Source: Salipiger pentaromativorans (GTDB lineage: Bacteria > Pseudomonadota > Alphaproteobacteria > Rhodobacterales > Rhodobacteraceae). From it: DNA of 64,000 nt. The notes beneath the pieces are model-generated. The model did no database searches and had not been told where the DNA came from. It worked only from the letters and a program-made list of their open reading frames with translations. Of the stretch, positions 19,086 through 28,917 are shown in pieces. Where the stretch lies: contig NZ_JAMDHK010000017.1 in the NCBI RefSeq assembly GCF_024721115.1, forward strand, positions 49,678 to 113,677, written 5' to 3'. The translations under genes and the position numbers were made by a program. The first letter of the stretch is position 1. Each line of letters opens with the position of its first letter.

Positions 19086-19922
19086 ATGACGCAACCGGAC
19101 TGGATCGCCGGGGAATGGGCGCAGGGGCACCTGCGGCTGTGGCAGATGGCGGCGGACGATACGGTGCTGGCGCAGATGGCGCCCGCGCCGGGCCGGGATG
19201 CCGCCGAGGCGCTGGCGCGGCTCCTGCCGGAGCTTGCGCCGGGCGTGCCGGTTCTGATCAGCGGCGCTGCCGATCTGCCCTTTCCGGCCGTGCCCTGCAA
19301 ACCGCCGGTCATGGCCCGGGCGCGGGACGGGGCAGGGGGCTTGCACCTGCTGCCGGGCGTGGCGCAGGCGCGCCCCGCCGATATACTGGAAGGGGAGGAA
19401 ACCCGTGTGGCGGGGTTCCTCGCGCTCAATCCGCGATTCGACGGGGTGGTCTGTCTGCCCGGCGCCCAGAGCCGCTGGGTGCATGTGAGCGCGGGCGAGA
19501 TCGTCAGTTTCCGCAGCTTCCTGACGGGCACGCTCGGGCGGCTTCTGGCGGCACCCGAGGCGCTTGGGCCCGCGCTGGGCACGGGCTGGGACGAGGCGGC
19601 GTTTCTCGAGGCGGTGGATCAGGCGATGGGGCGCCCGGCGGGTTTTGCCGGGGATCTGTCGGCGATCCTGGCCGAATCGCGGCTGCACGATCTGTCCCCG
19701 GCGGTGGCTTTGGCGCGGCTCTGGGGGCTGCTGATCGGCATGGAGCTGGCGGCGGCGAAACCCTATTGGCTGGGGCAAAGCGTGGCCATTCTGGACGAGG
19801 GCGAGACGGCGGCGCGCTATCGCGCGGCGCTGGCGGCGCAGGGCGTGCCGGCGGTGCTGGCGGATGGCGCGCGCATGGCGCTCGAAGGGCTGAAACGCGC
19901 GCGTCGGGAGGCAAAGCCATGA
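19086..19922 (+). CDS. dgoK: 2-dehydro-3-deoxygalactonokinase
   Basis: A 278-residue kinase that phosphorylates 2-keto-3-deoxygalactonate in the De Ley-Doudoroff galactose route. The N-terminus DWIAGEWAQGHLRLWQM and the AGFLALNPRFDGVVCLPG and WVHVSAGEIVSFRSFLTG blocks are typical of DgoK. ATG 19086 is chosen because ACAAGGAGG lies upstream. The open frame reaches further but lacks homology. Its stop overlaps the dgoA start in ATGA, and the next gene encodes the following step. Confidence 0.92.
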   Translation: MTQPDWIAGEWAQGHLRLWQMAADDTVLAQMAPAPGRDAAEALARLLPELAPGVPVLISGAADLPFPAVPCKPPVMARARDGAGGLHLLPGVAQARPADILEGEETRVAGFLALNPRFDGVVCLPGAQSRWVHVSAGEIVSFRSFLTGTLGRLLAAPEALGPALGTGWDEAAFLEAVDQAMGRPAGFAGDLSAILAESRLHDLSPAVALARLWGLLIGMELAAAKPYWLGQSVAILDEGETAARYRAALAAQGVPAVLADGARMALEGLKRARREAKP

Positions 19923-20542
19923 GCCGAAAAATCATCGCGATCTTGCGGGGCATCACGCCCGAAGAAGTTTCCGGCGTGGCAGAGGCGCTGATCGCGGGCG
20001 GGATCGGCCGGATCGAGGTGCCGCTGAACGTGCCGGGCGCCTGGGACAGCATCCGCCTGCTGGTGCAGGGGGCTGGACGGGACGCGCTGGTGGGCGCCGG
20101 AACGGTGCTGGCGCCGGAAGAGGTGATGCGGCTGGCGCATATGGGCGCGCGGCTGGCGGTTTCGCCGGACATGAACCAGCGGGTGATCATGGCGGCGAAA
20201 AAGGCCGGCATGGTCAGCGTTCCGGGCATCATGACGCCCACCGAAGCCTTTACCGCGCTGCGCACCGGGGCGGACGCGCTGAAACTGTTTCCGGCGCCTC
20301 TTGTGGGGCCCGCGGGTCTTGCGGCGCTGAAAACGGTTCTGCCTGAGGGCACGGAGGTTTATCCGACCGGCGGCGTGTCGGCGGAGAACATGGCCGACTG
20401 GGCGCGCGCCGGCGCGGCGGGCTTTGGCATCGGCGGTTGGCTCTATGCGCCGGGCCGGCCAGCGGCCGAGGTCGCGGCCCGGGCGCGCGATGTCGTCGCG
20501 GCCTATGACGCGGCCATGGCGGGCGCGGGCGGAGCGCGCTAA
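19919..20542 (+). CDS. dgoA: 2-dehydro-3-deoxy-6-phosphogalactonate aldolase
   Basis: A 207-residue class I aldolase of the KDPG/KDPGal family. It splits KDPGal into pyruvate and glyceraldehyde-3-phosphate. Visible active-site parts are the Glu in RIEVPLN, the VGAGTVL strand, and the Schiff-base Lys in ALKLFPAPLVGPAGL. It overlaps dgoK by four bases (ATGA), so the two are coupled. The upstream divergent transporter is of glycerol-phosphate type, so no galactonate transporter is evident here. Confidence 0.93.
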   Translation: MSRKIIAILRGITPEEVSGVAEALIAGGIGRIEVPLNVPGAWDSIRLLVQGAGRDALVGAGTVLAPEEVMRLAHMGARLAVSPDMNQRVIMAAKKAGMVSVPGIMTPTEAFTALRTGADALKLFPAPLVGPAGLAALKTVLPEGTEVYPTGGVSAENMADWARAGAAGFGIGGWLYAPGRPAAEVAARARDVVAAYDAAMAGAGGAR

Positions 20543-20575
20543 TCTCGCCGGGACACGCGAGAAAGGAACCCCGCC

Positions 20576-21061
20576 ATGTCCCAGTCCGCAGAGCTTCGCC
20601 CCGGTGAGCAGATCGTGGATCTGCCGCCCGCCGAAGACGCGCATCTGCGCTACATCGGCCGCATCCGCACCCCCTTCAAGACCCGTGAGGACTGCCCCCG
20701 GCAGGGCAGTTTCGACGGCCCGGACTGCCGGGTAGAGCTGATCCCCGCGCTGGAACCGGCGCTCGACGGGATCGAGCGGACCGATACGCTGGAGCTGCTC
20801 TACTGGCTTGACCGGTCGCGCCGCGATCTGCTGACGCAGAGCCCGCGCGGCAGCGGCGAGCTGCGCGGCACGTTCAGCCTGCGCTCGCCCAACCGGCCGA
20901 ACCCGATCGGCACCTCGGTGGTCCGGCTCGTGGCGCGCGAGGGCGCTGTGCTGGTGGTGCGGGGGCTTGATTGTCTCGACGGCACGCCGCTGCTCGACAT
21001 CAAGCCGGCCCGCTGCGATCACGCGGTGCGCAAACGGGCCGAGGCCGAGCGGCAGGGGTGA
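20576..21061 (+). CDS. trmO: tRNA (N6-threonylcarbamoyladenosine(37)-N6)-methyltransferase TrmO family
   Basis: A 161-residue TsaA/VirR-like beta-barrel methyltransferase (SAM-dependent class VIII). Family signatures are YIGRIRTPF near residue 26, LRGTFSLRSPNRPNPIG near residue 98 and LDGTPLLDIKPA near the end. In E. coli the enzyme methylates t6A37 of tRNA-Thr. The protein is shorter than E. coli TrmO, as is common in alphaproteobacteria, so the exact substrate is less certain. GAGAAAGGAAC precedes the ATG. Confidence 0.85.
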   Translation: MSQSAELRPGEQIVDLPPAEDAHLRYIGRIRTPFKTREDCPRQGSFDGPDCRVELIPALEPALDGIERTDTLELLYWLDRSRRDLLTQSPRGSGELRGTFSLRSPNRPNPIGTSVVRLVAREGAVLVVRGLDCLDGTPLLDIKPARCDHAVRKRAEAERQG

Positions 21062-21227
21062 CATGCGAAGTGCCTGATTTTGCGGCAAATCGCCAGAATG
21101 CGCTCATCCGCTGCGCGCCGGTGGGCCGGCGGGCCCGGGGCCGGATGCCGCATCTTGCCGTTCCGCGGGCGCTGGCAAAGTCTGTCCGGCGCAGGAGGCC
21201 CGCGCCATACCCTACGATCAGACAGAG

Positions 21228-22043
21228 ATGACCCGCCCGAGCGCCCACGCCGCGCAACGTGCCCGTGGGCGCGCGCGGATCGGTGCGCGTTTGCGCAACG
21301 GGCGCAGCGCGATCGGCGATCTGCACATGTCGGGCAGTTCCAAGCTGTTGTTTCCGCGCGCTCAGGGCGCGTTGCAGGCGGTCTATCTCAACAGCTCGGG
21401 CGGAATCACCGGCGGCGATGCTTTCGAGGTCGCGGCCCATGTGGAGCCGGGCGCGCATCTTGCGATGACCACCCAGGCGGCCGAGCGCATCTACCGCGCG
21501 CTGCCGGGGGAAACCGGGCGCGTCGAGACCCGGCTGGCGCTCGACGCGGGCGCGCGGCTCGACTGGTTGCCTCAGGAGACGATCTTTTTCGAAGGCGCGG
21601 CGCTCGACCGGCGCCTGTCCATCGAGATGGCGCCCGATGCGCGGCTGCTGGCCTGCGAGGCGCTGATCTTTGGCCGTCACGCCATGGGCGAGGTGCTGCA
21701 CAATCTGCGCCTGCGCGACCGCATCGACCTGCGGGTCGACGGAAAGCTCGTCTTTGCCGACCGGCTGCGCCTGACGGGCGATGCCCACGAAACGCTGGCG
21801 CACCCGGCGGTGGCGGCGGGCGCGGGGGCGATGGCCACGGTGATTCACGCCGCCCCCGGCGCCGCGTCGCAGCGCGACAGCCTGCGCGCGATGCTGCCCG
21901 AGAGCGCAGGCGTCTCGGCGATTTCCGACGATCTCTTGCTCCTCCGTCTGGTTTCCGTTGACGGCTACGCGCTGCGGGGCCACCTTGCCCCCGTCCTGCG
22001 CTGCCTCAGCGGAGCCGAACTGCCACGACCCTGGATGATCTGA
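21228..22043 (+). CDS. ureD: Urease accessory protein UreD
   Basis: A 271-residue UreD/UreH scaffold that binds apo-urease and passes nickel from UreG-UreF. Characteristic blocks are YLNSSGGITGGD, MTTQAAERIYRAL and WLPQETIFFEGA. It is the first gene of the urease locus and precedes ureA by three bases. The 166 bases upstream (21062-21227) must hold the locus promoter. I found no convincing sigma-54 or NtrC site there. Confidence 0.95.
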   Translation: MTRPSAHAAQRARGRARIGARLRNGRSAIGDLHMSGSSKLLFPRAQGALQAVYLNSSGGITGGDAFEVAAHVEPGAHLAMTTQAAERIYRALPGETGRVETRLALDAGARLDWLPQETIFFEGAALDRRLSIEMAPDARLLACEALIFGRHAMGEVLHNLRLRDRIDLRVDGKLVFADRLRLTGDAHETLAHPAVAAGAGAMATVIHAAPGAASQRDSLRAMLPESAGVSAISDDLLLLRLVSVDGYALRGHLAPVLRCLSGAELPRPWMI

Positions 22044-22046
22044 CCC

Positions 22047-22349
22047 ATGCAATTGACCCCCCGCGAAAAGGACAAGCTGCTTGTCGCAATGGCCGCCGAA
22101 GTGGCCCGCAAACGCCTGAGCCGCGGCGTGAAGCTGAACTACCCCGAGGCGGTGGCGCTGATCACCGACGCGGTGGTCGAAGGCGCGCGCGACGGCCGCT
22201 CGGTCGCCGAGATGATGGAGGCGGGCGCCCAGGTGATCACCGCCGGACAATGTATGGAAGGCGTGCCCGAGATGATCCACGAGGTTCAGGTCGAGGCGAC
22301 CTTTCCCGATGGCACCAAGCTCGTCACCGTTCACAACCCGATCCGCTGA
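22047..22349 (+). CDS. ureA: Urease gamma subunit
   Basis: A 100-residue structural subunit of urease, which hydrolyses urea to ammonia and carbamate. The N-terminus [20 protein letters not shown] and the [15 protein letters not shown] block are almost invariant in UreA. It starts three bases after ureD. It forms the trimer of gamma-beta-alpha units with UreB and UreC, encoded further right. Confidence 0.97.
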   Translation: MQLTPREKDKLLVAMAAEVARKRLSRGVKLNYPEAVALITDAVVEGARDGRSVAEMMEAGAQVITAGQCMEGVPEMIHEVQVEATFPDGTKLVTVHNPIR

Positions 22350-22371
22350 TCCCGCAGAAAGGCCCGTTTCG

Positions 22372-22944
22372 ATGAAGAAACTTTCCCTGATCCTCGCCCC
22401 CGCGCTGCTGACGGCAAGCCCGGCGCTCGCCCATCTCAACCCCGGTGAGCATGGGTCGTTCGCGGCGGGGTTCACCCATCCGGTCTTTGGCGCCGATCAC
22501 GTGCTGGCCATGGTCAGCGTCGGTCTCTGGGCGGCGCTGCTGGGCGGACGGGCGATCTGGATGCTGCCGGTCTCCTTCGTCGCGGCGATGTGCGCGGGCT
22601 TCCTGCTGGCGCTTGCGGGGCTGATGCTGCCCTTTGTCGAGCCGGTGATCCTGGCCTCGGTGATGGTGCTGGGCGTGGCGGTGGCGCTGGCCGCCCGCGT
22701 GCCCGCCGGTCTGGGCGCCGCCGTTGTCGCGGTCTTTGCGCTGTTCCACGGCTATGCCCATGGCACCGAGATCGGCGGCGCGACGGCGCTGACCTATCTG
22801 GGCGGCTTTGCCGTCGCCACGGCGCTGCTGCATGGCGCGGGCCTGGCGCTTGGCCTGGTTCTGTCGCGCTGGGTCAGCCCGGCGCTGACCCGCGTGGCAG
22901 GCGGCGCGGTGGCCATCGTCGGCGCCGCGCTGGCGGTTGGCTGA
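22372..22944 (+). CDS. ureJ: HupE/UreJ-family nickel permease-like membrane protein
   Basis: A 190-residue protein with a cleavable signal ([10 protein letters not shown] then [10 protein letters not shown]) and about five further membrane helices. [19 protein letters not shown] carries the HX5DH nickel-binding motif of the HupE/UreJ family, and [12 protein letters not shown] is a second His-rich segment. Members import nickel for urease or hydrogenase, which fits its place between ureA and ureB. ATG 22372 is chosen at the signal peptide. Confidence 0.9.
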   Translation: MKKLSLILAPALLTASPALAHLNPGEHGSFAAGFTHPVFGADHVLAMVSVGLWAALLGGRAIWMLPVSFVAAMCAGFLLALAGLMLPFVEPVILASVMVLGVAVALAARVPAGLGAAVVAVFALFHGYAHGTEIGGATALTYLGGFAVATALLHGAGLALGLVLSRWVSPALTRVAGGAVAIVGAALAVG

Positions 22945-22954
22945 GGAGGGCGCG

Positions 22955-23260
22955 ATGATCCCCGGAGAGCTTTTTCCCGCCGAGGGCGACCTCGTTCTGA
23001 ACGCGGATCGCGAGGCGATCACGCTGATGGTCGCCAACACCGGCGACCGCCCGGTGCAGGTCGGTTCGCATTACCATTTCGCGGAAACCAACCCTGCGCT
23101 CGATTTCGACCGCGAGGCGGCGATGGGCCTGCGGCTCGACATTGCGGCGGGCACCGCCGTGCGCTTCGAGCCGGGCCAGCGCCGCGAGGTGCAGCTTATC
23201 CCGATTTCGGGGGCCCGCCGTGTCTACGGCTTCAATCAGAAGGTCATGGGCGCGCTGTAA
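22955..23260 (+). CDS. ureB: Urease beta subunit
   Basis: A 101-residue structural subunit. [16 protein letters not shown] and [19 protein letters not shown] are standard UreB motifs, and the end [14 protein letters not shown] matches the family C-terminus. GAGGAGGGCG precedes the ATG at 22955. An upstream TTG at 22937 would overlap ureJ and was rejected. Unlike most urease operons, ureC does not follow directly. Four other genes intervene. Confidence 0.96.
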   Translation: MIPGELFPAEGDLVLNADREAITLMVANTGDRPVQVGSHYHFAETNPALDFDREAAMGLRLDIAAGTAVRFEPGQRREVQLIPISGARRVYGFNQKVMGAL

Positions 23261-23300
23261 GCGCGGCCCGGCCGACAACAACAAGAACCGGAGTACGGTA

Positions 23301-23633
23301 ATGATGTTCGGGCAGTTCAATGCGTGGCACGAGAGTGCCGTGAAACTTGGCCTGCTGGCCACCGAGGCGCAAAGCGTCGTGGCCTACCGGCTTCTGGGCT
23401 TCAGCGGCCTATGGTCGGTGCAGCCCTCGGAATCGATCCGCATGGTGGCCGAGAAGACGCCGGCCTTTCTGAGCGGCTGGTGGGACGCCTCGCAGGCCTG
23501 GGGCAATGGCGCGCCGCCCGAAGCGGTGATCCTGGCCTGGGCCGAGCCGCTGGAGGAGGCGGCGCGGGAAAATCGTCAGCGCCTGGCGCGGCGGGGACCG
23601 AAACTGCATCTCGGGATCGAACCCGAGGATTGA
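23301..23633 (+). CDS. Small helical protein of unknown function in the urease locus
   Basis: A 110-residue protein, mostly amphipathic helix (NAWHESAVKLGLLATEAQSV, then ESIRMVAEKTPAFLSGWWDA). No signal, cysteines or catalytic motif are visible. The pattern resembles phasin-like or other helical proteins that accompany alphaproteobacterial urease genes, sometimes labelled antifreeze protein in annotations. That label is not informative. GGAG precedes the start by eight bases. Two ATG codons in tandem could each serve. It sits 40 bases after ureB and 19 bases before another unknown gene, so it is probably in the operon. Confidence 0.75.
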   Translation: MMFGQFNAWHESAVKLGLLATEAQSVVAYRLLGFSGLWSVQPSESIRMVAEKTPAFLSGWWDASQAWGNGAPPEAVILAWAEPLEEAARENRQRLARRGPKLHLGIEPED

Positions 23634-23652
23634 CCAGGGAGGAGAGACCGAC

Positions 23653-24006
23653 ATGATGCCGATGACCCCTTTGGACTGGAGCGTGGCCGCCATGCGCGCG
23701 GCCTCGCAGGTGATGGGGGCGCAGGTGCGGCTGGCGCAGGTGATGTACGAGGCCGGCCTGCAACAGCAGTCGCGGCTCTGGGGCCTGCGCGCGCCGGTCT
23801 TTTCCGCGCCCACCGCGACGATGGGGGTCTGCGGGCCGGTGCCGCTGGGAGGCGCGCACGCCGGGGGCCGCAATGCTCCGACCCGGCTGAAGCTCGTTTC
23901 CGCCTTGCCCGATGCGCCCAGGACACGCCGCCGCCGCACGCCCTCGACGCCGCCCGCGATGCCCGCCCCGGTTGCGACCGTGGGCGAGACCGACGCCCCG
24001 GCCTGA
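23653..24006 (+). CDS. Unknown protein, helical N-half and disordered Pro/Arg-rich tail
   Basis: A 117-residue protein. Residues 5-45 form a predicted helix (LDWSVAAMRAASQVMGAQVR) similar in character to the preceding gene product. The C-terminal half is low-complexity (TRRRRTPSTPPAMPAPVATV) and probably disordered. No family is recognised. AGGGAGGAGAG gives a strong ribosome site, which supports real translation. It ends 21 bases before the AhpD-like gene and is part of the insert between ureB and ureC. Confidence 0.65.
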   Translation: MMPMTPLDWSVAAMRAASQVMGAQVRLAQVMYEAGLQQQSRLWGLRAPVFSAPTATMGVCGPVPLGGAHAGGRNAPTRLKLVSALPDAPRTRRRRTPSTPPAMPAPVATVGETDAPA

Positions 24007-24027
24007 CCCTCGCAAGGACCCGATTTC

Positions 24028-24423
24028 ATGGCCAGCCGACCGCTTCTTACCGATGACCAGCTTGCGCCGCTTGCGCGCACGGTCTTCGACGACATCCGCG
24101 CCACGCGCGGCACCGATTATGTGAACAATTTCTGGCGCGCGCTGGCGCATGATCCCGAGACGCTCAAGGCGACCTGGGAGCGGCTCAAGGGGCTGATGGG
24201 CCCCGGCGCGCTGGATCCGCTGGTCAAGGAGATGGTCTATATCGCCGTCTCGGCGGCCAATGCCTGCGAATATTGCTGCCACTCGCATACGGCGGCGGCG
24301 AAAGCCAAGGGCATGACCGAGGAGATGCATAACGAGCTACTGGCGGTGATCGGCATGGCCAGTATGACCAACGCCATGGCCACGGCGCTTCAGGTGCCGG
24401 TGGACGAAATGTTCGAGGCCTGA
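24028..24423 (+). CDS. Carboxymuconolactone decarboxylase/AhpD-like protein
   Basis: A 131-residue all-helical protein with the AhpD-type redox motif ACEYCCHSH (CxxC plus His) near residue 75 and the KEMVYIAVSAANACEY lead-in. Such proteins act as thiol peroxidase-like enzymes or as gamma-carboxymuconolactone decarboxylases. The CxxCxxxH motif favours the peroxidase type. It converges with the diheme cytochrome c gene across a strong bidirectional terminator. There is no known link to urease, so its presence in the locus is unusual. Confidence 0.88.
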   Translation: MASRPLLTDDQLAPLARTVFDDIRATRGTDYVNNFWRALAHDPETLKATWERLKGLMGPGALDPLVKEMVYIAVSAANACEYCCHSHTAAAKAKGMTEEMHNELLAVIGMASMTNAMATALQVPVDEMFEA

Positions 24424-24458
24424 TCCGCGATGCGCTTTTGCCGCCTTCCGTTCCGTTG

Positions 24459-24488
24459 CCCAGACCGCGCCCCGAAGGGCGCGGTGGG
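24459..24488. terminator. Bidirectional terminator between the AhpD-like and cytochrome c genes
   Basis: A perfect 8-bp stem (CCGCGCCC / GGGCGCGG) with a CGAA tetraloop, extended by CCCA/TGGG across a two-base bulge, lies between convergent stop codons. It would end the ureDAJB-side transcript before ureC. Confidence 0.75.
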
Positions 24489-24495
24489 CGATGTG

Positions 24496-25341
24496 TCAGG
24501 CGTCGGGCAGCGGCGGCAGGCTGCGCAGGTAGAGAATGACCGCGTCGAGATCTTCGGGCGTCATTCCGGCCAGGTAGCCATAGGGCATGGGGGGCAGCAT
24601 CGGGCTGCCATCGGGGCGCTGACCCTGGGTGATCATCGCCTTCAGCGCCTCGTCGCTGTAGCCCGCCAGCCCGTTTTCGTGGCTGGTCAGGTTGGCGGCG
24701 ACCGAGGTGCCCCAGGGCCCGTGAAACTCGAACCCGCCCTGTCCGAGATGCTCCGGATCGGTCATCGGCCCTTGCGGGCCCATCGGCGAATGGCATTCCA
24801 TGCAATGCGCGACCGGGCCGGCGAGATAGGCGCCGTATTCCACGGTGACACCCTGCGGCGGCGCGGTCACGGTTTCGACCGGCGGACCATAGGCCGGGGG
24901 CAGGGGGATGTTGTATTCCGAGGGCGGCACCTCGTTCTCCACCGGGGCGAGCGTGCGCAGGAAGGCCACGATCGAAGCGAGATCCTCGTCGCCCAGCCCG
25001 CGATACATCGCAAAGGGCATGGGCGGCCCGATCAGCGAGCCGTCGGGGCGCAGCCCCTCGCGGATCGCACGGGCCAGCTCGGCATCGCTCCAGCCTGCGA
25101 TGCGGCTCGCGGGGGTGATATTGGGCGCATAGGCGGTGAAGCCCGGGTTCTTGTCGACCAGCCGTCCGGCCAGTTCCATGCCCTGCACCGGGCCATCCGG
25201 GCCCAGCGGCGTGTGGCAGTTTCCGCAGCCCGCCGGGCCCCGGACAAGATATTCGCCGCGCGCCAGATCCGGTTCTGCGGTAGCTGCCACGGCAAGGCCG
25301 CCGAGGCTGGCGACCGACAGCGCGAACGCCTTCAACTTCAT
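24496..25341 (-). CDS. Periplasmic diheme cytochrome c
   Basis: A 281-residue protein with a Sec signal (LKAFALSVASLGGLAVAATA). It has two c-type heme motifs, CGNCH near residue 46 and CMECH near residue 180. Each is followed by a candidate axial Met region, GPPMPFAMY and LPPMPYGYL. The two halves are tandem cytochrome domains. The sequence resembles the cytochrome subunits that take electrons from GMC dehydrogenases such as gluconate or alcohol dehydrogenase, which links it functionally to the GMC genes at 3.5-5.7 kb. The start is set by the signal and by GGGGAG upstream. It is antisense inside the urease locus. Confidence 0.9.
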   Translation of the reverse strand: MKLKAFALSVASLGGLAVAATAEPDLARGEYLVRGPAGCGNCHTPLGPDGPVQGMELAGRLVDKNPGFTAYAPNITPASRIAGWSDAELARAIREGLRPDGSLIGPPMPFAMYRGLGDEDLASIVAFLRTLAPVENEVPPSEYNIPLPPAYGPPVETVTAPPQGVTVEYGAYLAGPVAHCMECHSPMGPQGPMTDPEHLGQGGFEFHGPWGTSVAANLTSHENGLAGYSDEALKAMITQGQRPDGSPMLPPMPYGYLAGMTPEDLDAVILYLRSLPPLPDA

Positions 25342-25491
25342 GATGTGTCTCCCCTGAGAAATGCAATTAAAACAGTAAAACAAAACAGATACCCGGAACT
25401 CACCTTATCAGCTTCGACCCGTCCCGCGAAGAAAATTGACGTAGGGGCAGGTTTGGGGCACCGGATCTGACAGCCGAGGAAAGACAAAGAC

Positions 25492-27240
<1,749 letters not shown>

Positions 27241-27260
27241 CCGCCGAAGCGACAAGACCG

Positions 27261-27851
27261 ATGGAAAACCCCTTCGCGCTGTTCTGTGCGCTGCTGGCCT
27301 TGCCCTCCGGGGCGCTGGCAGACTGCCCCAGCTCTGCGGATCTCGACAGGGGCATCCGCTTTCATATCGAGGGCGGCGATACCGAGGTCTTTCGCCGCTA
27401 CGGCCCGGATGTGATCGCCTCGGTCTATTCGAGCGGCGGCGAAGACACCCGCGTCCTGCTGGGGCGCGGCATGTATGTGCTGGAGGTCGCCGACATGTCC
27501 CAGGGGGCGCCGGTGGCGGAAAGCGCAACGGTCTATGCCTTTCCCATGGCACCGTCCGAGATGCCGCTGCCGAGCCCCGAGGCCGGCTGGACGGTGAATG
27601 TGGCGGTGAAAGAGGCGCAGGGGCTCGATCAGGAATTGCAGATCTACAGCTTCGGCCCCTTGTCCGAGGTCAGTTTCGGCGAATGCGTCTACACGATGAT
27701 CCCGGTCATACAATCCTACCGCCCGGATCCCTTCGAAGTGGTCGATTTCGTCAATTGGCTGCCCGAGCTCGGCCTGTCTTATCTGGTGCGCTCCACCGAC
27801 GTCGATGGCGAGGACCGCTACGTCTATTCCGGGATCGAGCGCGTGGACTGA
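27261..27851 (+). CDS. Secreted protein of unknown function after ureC
   Basis: A 196-residue protein with a Sec signal (FALFCALLALPSGALA followed by DCPSS). Two cysteines in the mature part (near residues 22 and 142) could form a disulfide. The rest is beta-rich with short conserved-looking blocks (GRGMYVLEVADMS, DRYVYSGIERVD). No family is recognised. It lies 20 bases after ureC and is probably co-transcribed. Its product should be periplasmic, while urease itself is cytoplasmic, so the link is unclear. Confidence 0.8.
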   Translation: MENPFALFCALLALPSGALADCPSSADLDRGIRFHIEGGDTEVFRRYGPDVIASVYSSGGEDTRVLLGRGMYVLEVADMSQGAPVAESATVYAFPMAPSEMPLPSPEAGWTVNVAVKEAQGLDQELQIYSFGPLSEVSFGECVYTMIPVIQSYRPDPFEVVDFVNWLPELGLSYLVRSTDVDGEDRYVYSGIERVD

Positions 27852-27956
27852 TGGCAATGGAAATTTGTTTAATGGTGAACCATGCACCTATGCGCTCACC
27901 GAAACCCGACTTTGCAGTTGCAGCATTTGTGGTTTCGGACAGGATGGCTTACCTTT

Positions 27957-27983
27957 TTGACGTGGGAGGGGACCTGCTAATCG
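27957..27983 (+). promoter_or_regulatory. Possible promoter of the DUF1127 gene
   Basis: TTGACG (27957-27962) is followed after 15 bases by TAATCG (27978-27983), a short but usable spacing. Just upstream, CCGAAACC (27899-27906) and GGTTTCGG (27931-27938) form a perfect inverted repeat. The surrounding 147 bases are AT-richer than the genes. Confidence 0.4.
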
Positions 27984-27998
27984 GAAGAAAGGTTTCCC

Positions 27999-28217
27999 AT
28001 GGCATTTCTGAGCGCAACCCAGCGTCACGACACATCGCCGTTTCTGTACCGCCTGCTGGCGGGCTTCGGCAAAATCATCGTTGCAGTGGGCGAAGCAAAC
28101 CCGCGCATGAAGAAGGTCGACGCGCTGCAGCGTCTGTCCGATGCCGAACTCGCCGAGCGCGGTCTGCGCCGCGAGGACATCGTGCGCCACGTCTTCCACG
28201 ACGTCTACTACCTCTGA
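27999..28217 (+). CDS. DUF1127 small basic protein
   Basis: A 72-residue protein. The C-terminal LQRLSDAELAERGLRREDIV, followed by RHVF, is the DUF1127 (YjiS-like) signature. In Rhodobacter and Agrobacterium such proteins are RNA-linked small regulators of stress, carbon or phosphate metabolism. The role here is unknown. It has its own upstream region and a strong terminator after it, so it is an independent unit placed inside the urease locus. The N-terminus with FLYRLLAGFGKIIVAVGE is weakly hydrophobic. Confidence 0.9.
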   Translation: MAFLSATQRHDTSPFLYRLLAGFGKIIVAVGEANPRMKKVDALQRLSDAELAERGLRREDIVRHVFHDVYYL

Positions 28218-28268
28218 CACCGGCCATCGCTTCCGCGGCGCTCTGCGCGCGGGACGGTGTCTCTTATC

Positions 28269-28314
28269 AAGGCCACGCGCCCGGTTCTATCCGGGCCGTG
28301 GCCTTCTCTGTTTT
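28269..28314 (+). terminator. Strong intrinsic terminator after DUF1127
   Basis: AAGGCCACG (28269-28277) pairs with CGTGGCCTT (28297-28305), enclosing GCCCGG/CCGGGC, giving a 15-bp stem with one bulge and a TTCTAT loop. TTCTCTGTTTT follows. It is about 50 bases after the DUF1127 stop and should separate it from ureEFG. Confidence 0.85.
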
Positions 28315-28362
28315 GCGGCGGCCTGTGCTGTGGCCCGGCCCCCGCGCTGGAAAGGACCTGAC

Positions 28363-28917
28363 ATGACCATGCCCACCAGCCACGAGATCGCCCGCAAGGG
28401 CCAGTGGCACGATGCGACCGACACCGTGACGCTGTCCTACGAGGACCGTTTCCTGCGGCGCAAGGTGCTGACGGCGGGCTCGGGGCAGGGCTTTCTGGTG
28501 GATCTCGCGCATACCGAAAGCCTCGATCACGGCGATGCGTTCCGGCTGACCGACGGGCGGCTTGTCGAGGTCGTGGCGGCGGAAGAGCCGCTGCTGGCGG
28601 TGAGCGGCGCGGATCTGCCGCGCATCGCCTGGCATATCGGCAACCGTCACACGCCCTGCCAGATCGAGCCGGGCCGGCTGCTGATCCAGCGCGATCATGT
28701 GATCCGCGACATGCTGGTAAAGATCGGCGCGACGGTGGCCGAGGTCGAGGAACCTTTCACCCCCGAGGGCGGTGCCTATGGCCACGGCCGGACCCATGGC
28801 CACGATCATTCGCACAGCCACGGTCCCGAGGGCCATGCGCACGGGCATGGCCACGATCATGACCATGATCACGGGCATGACCATTCCCATGGGCATCACC
28901 ACCATCATGACCACTGA
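28363..28917 (+). CDS. ureE: Urease nickel metallochaperone UreE with long His-rich tail
   Basis: A 184-residue metallochaperone that stores nickel and delivers it to UreG. The N-terminal peptide-binding domain and the metal-binding core (WHIGNRHTPCQIEPGRLL) are present. The last 46 residues hold 22 histidines (pattern HGHDHDHDHGHDHSHG and five adjacent His near the end), a nickel store. AAAGGA lies eight bases before the ATG at 28363. The His-rich 3' end overlaps the ureF start by 11 bases. Confidence 0.95.
   Translation: MTMPTSHEIARKGQWHDATDTVTLSYEDRFLRRKVLTAGSGQGFLVDLAHTESLDHGDAFRLTDGRLVEVVAAEEPLLAVSGADLPRIAWHIGNRHTPCQIEPGRLLIQRDHVIRDMLVKIGATVAEVEEPFTPEGGAYGHGRTHGHDHSHSHGPEGHAHGHGHDHDHDHGHDHSHGHHHHHDH

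Noticed and set aside
21062..21227. Sigma-54 (nitrogen-controlled) promoter before ureD
   Set aside because: CTGGCAAAG is present but no TTGC element lies at the required distance.
28772..28906. N-terminal extension of UreF by 45 residues
   Set aside because: The extension is an out-of-frame reading of the UreE His repeat (Met/Thr/Ile-rich). UreF homology begins at 28907.
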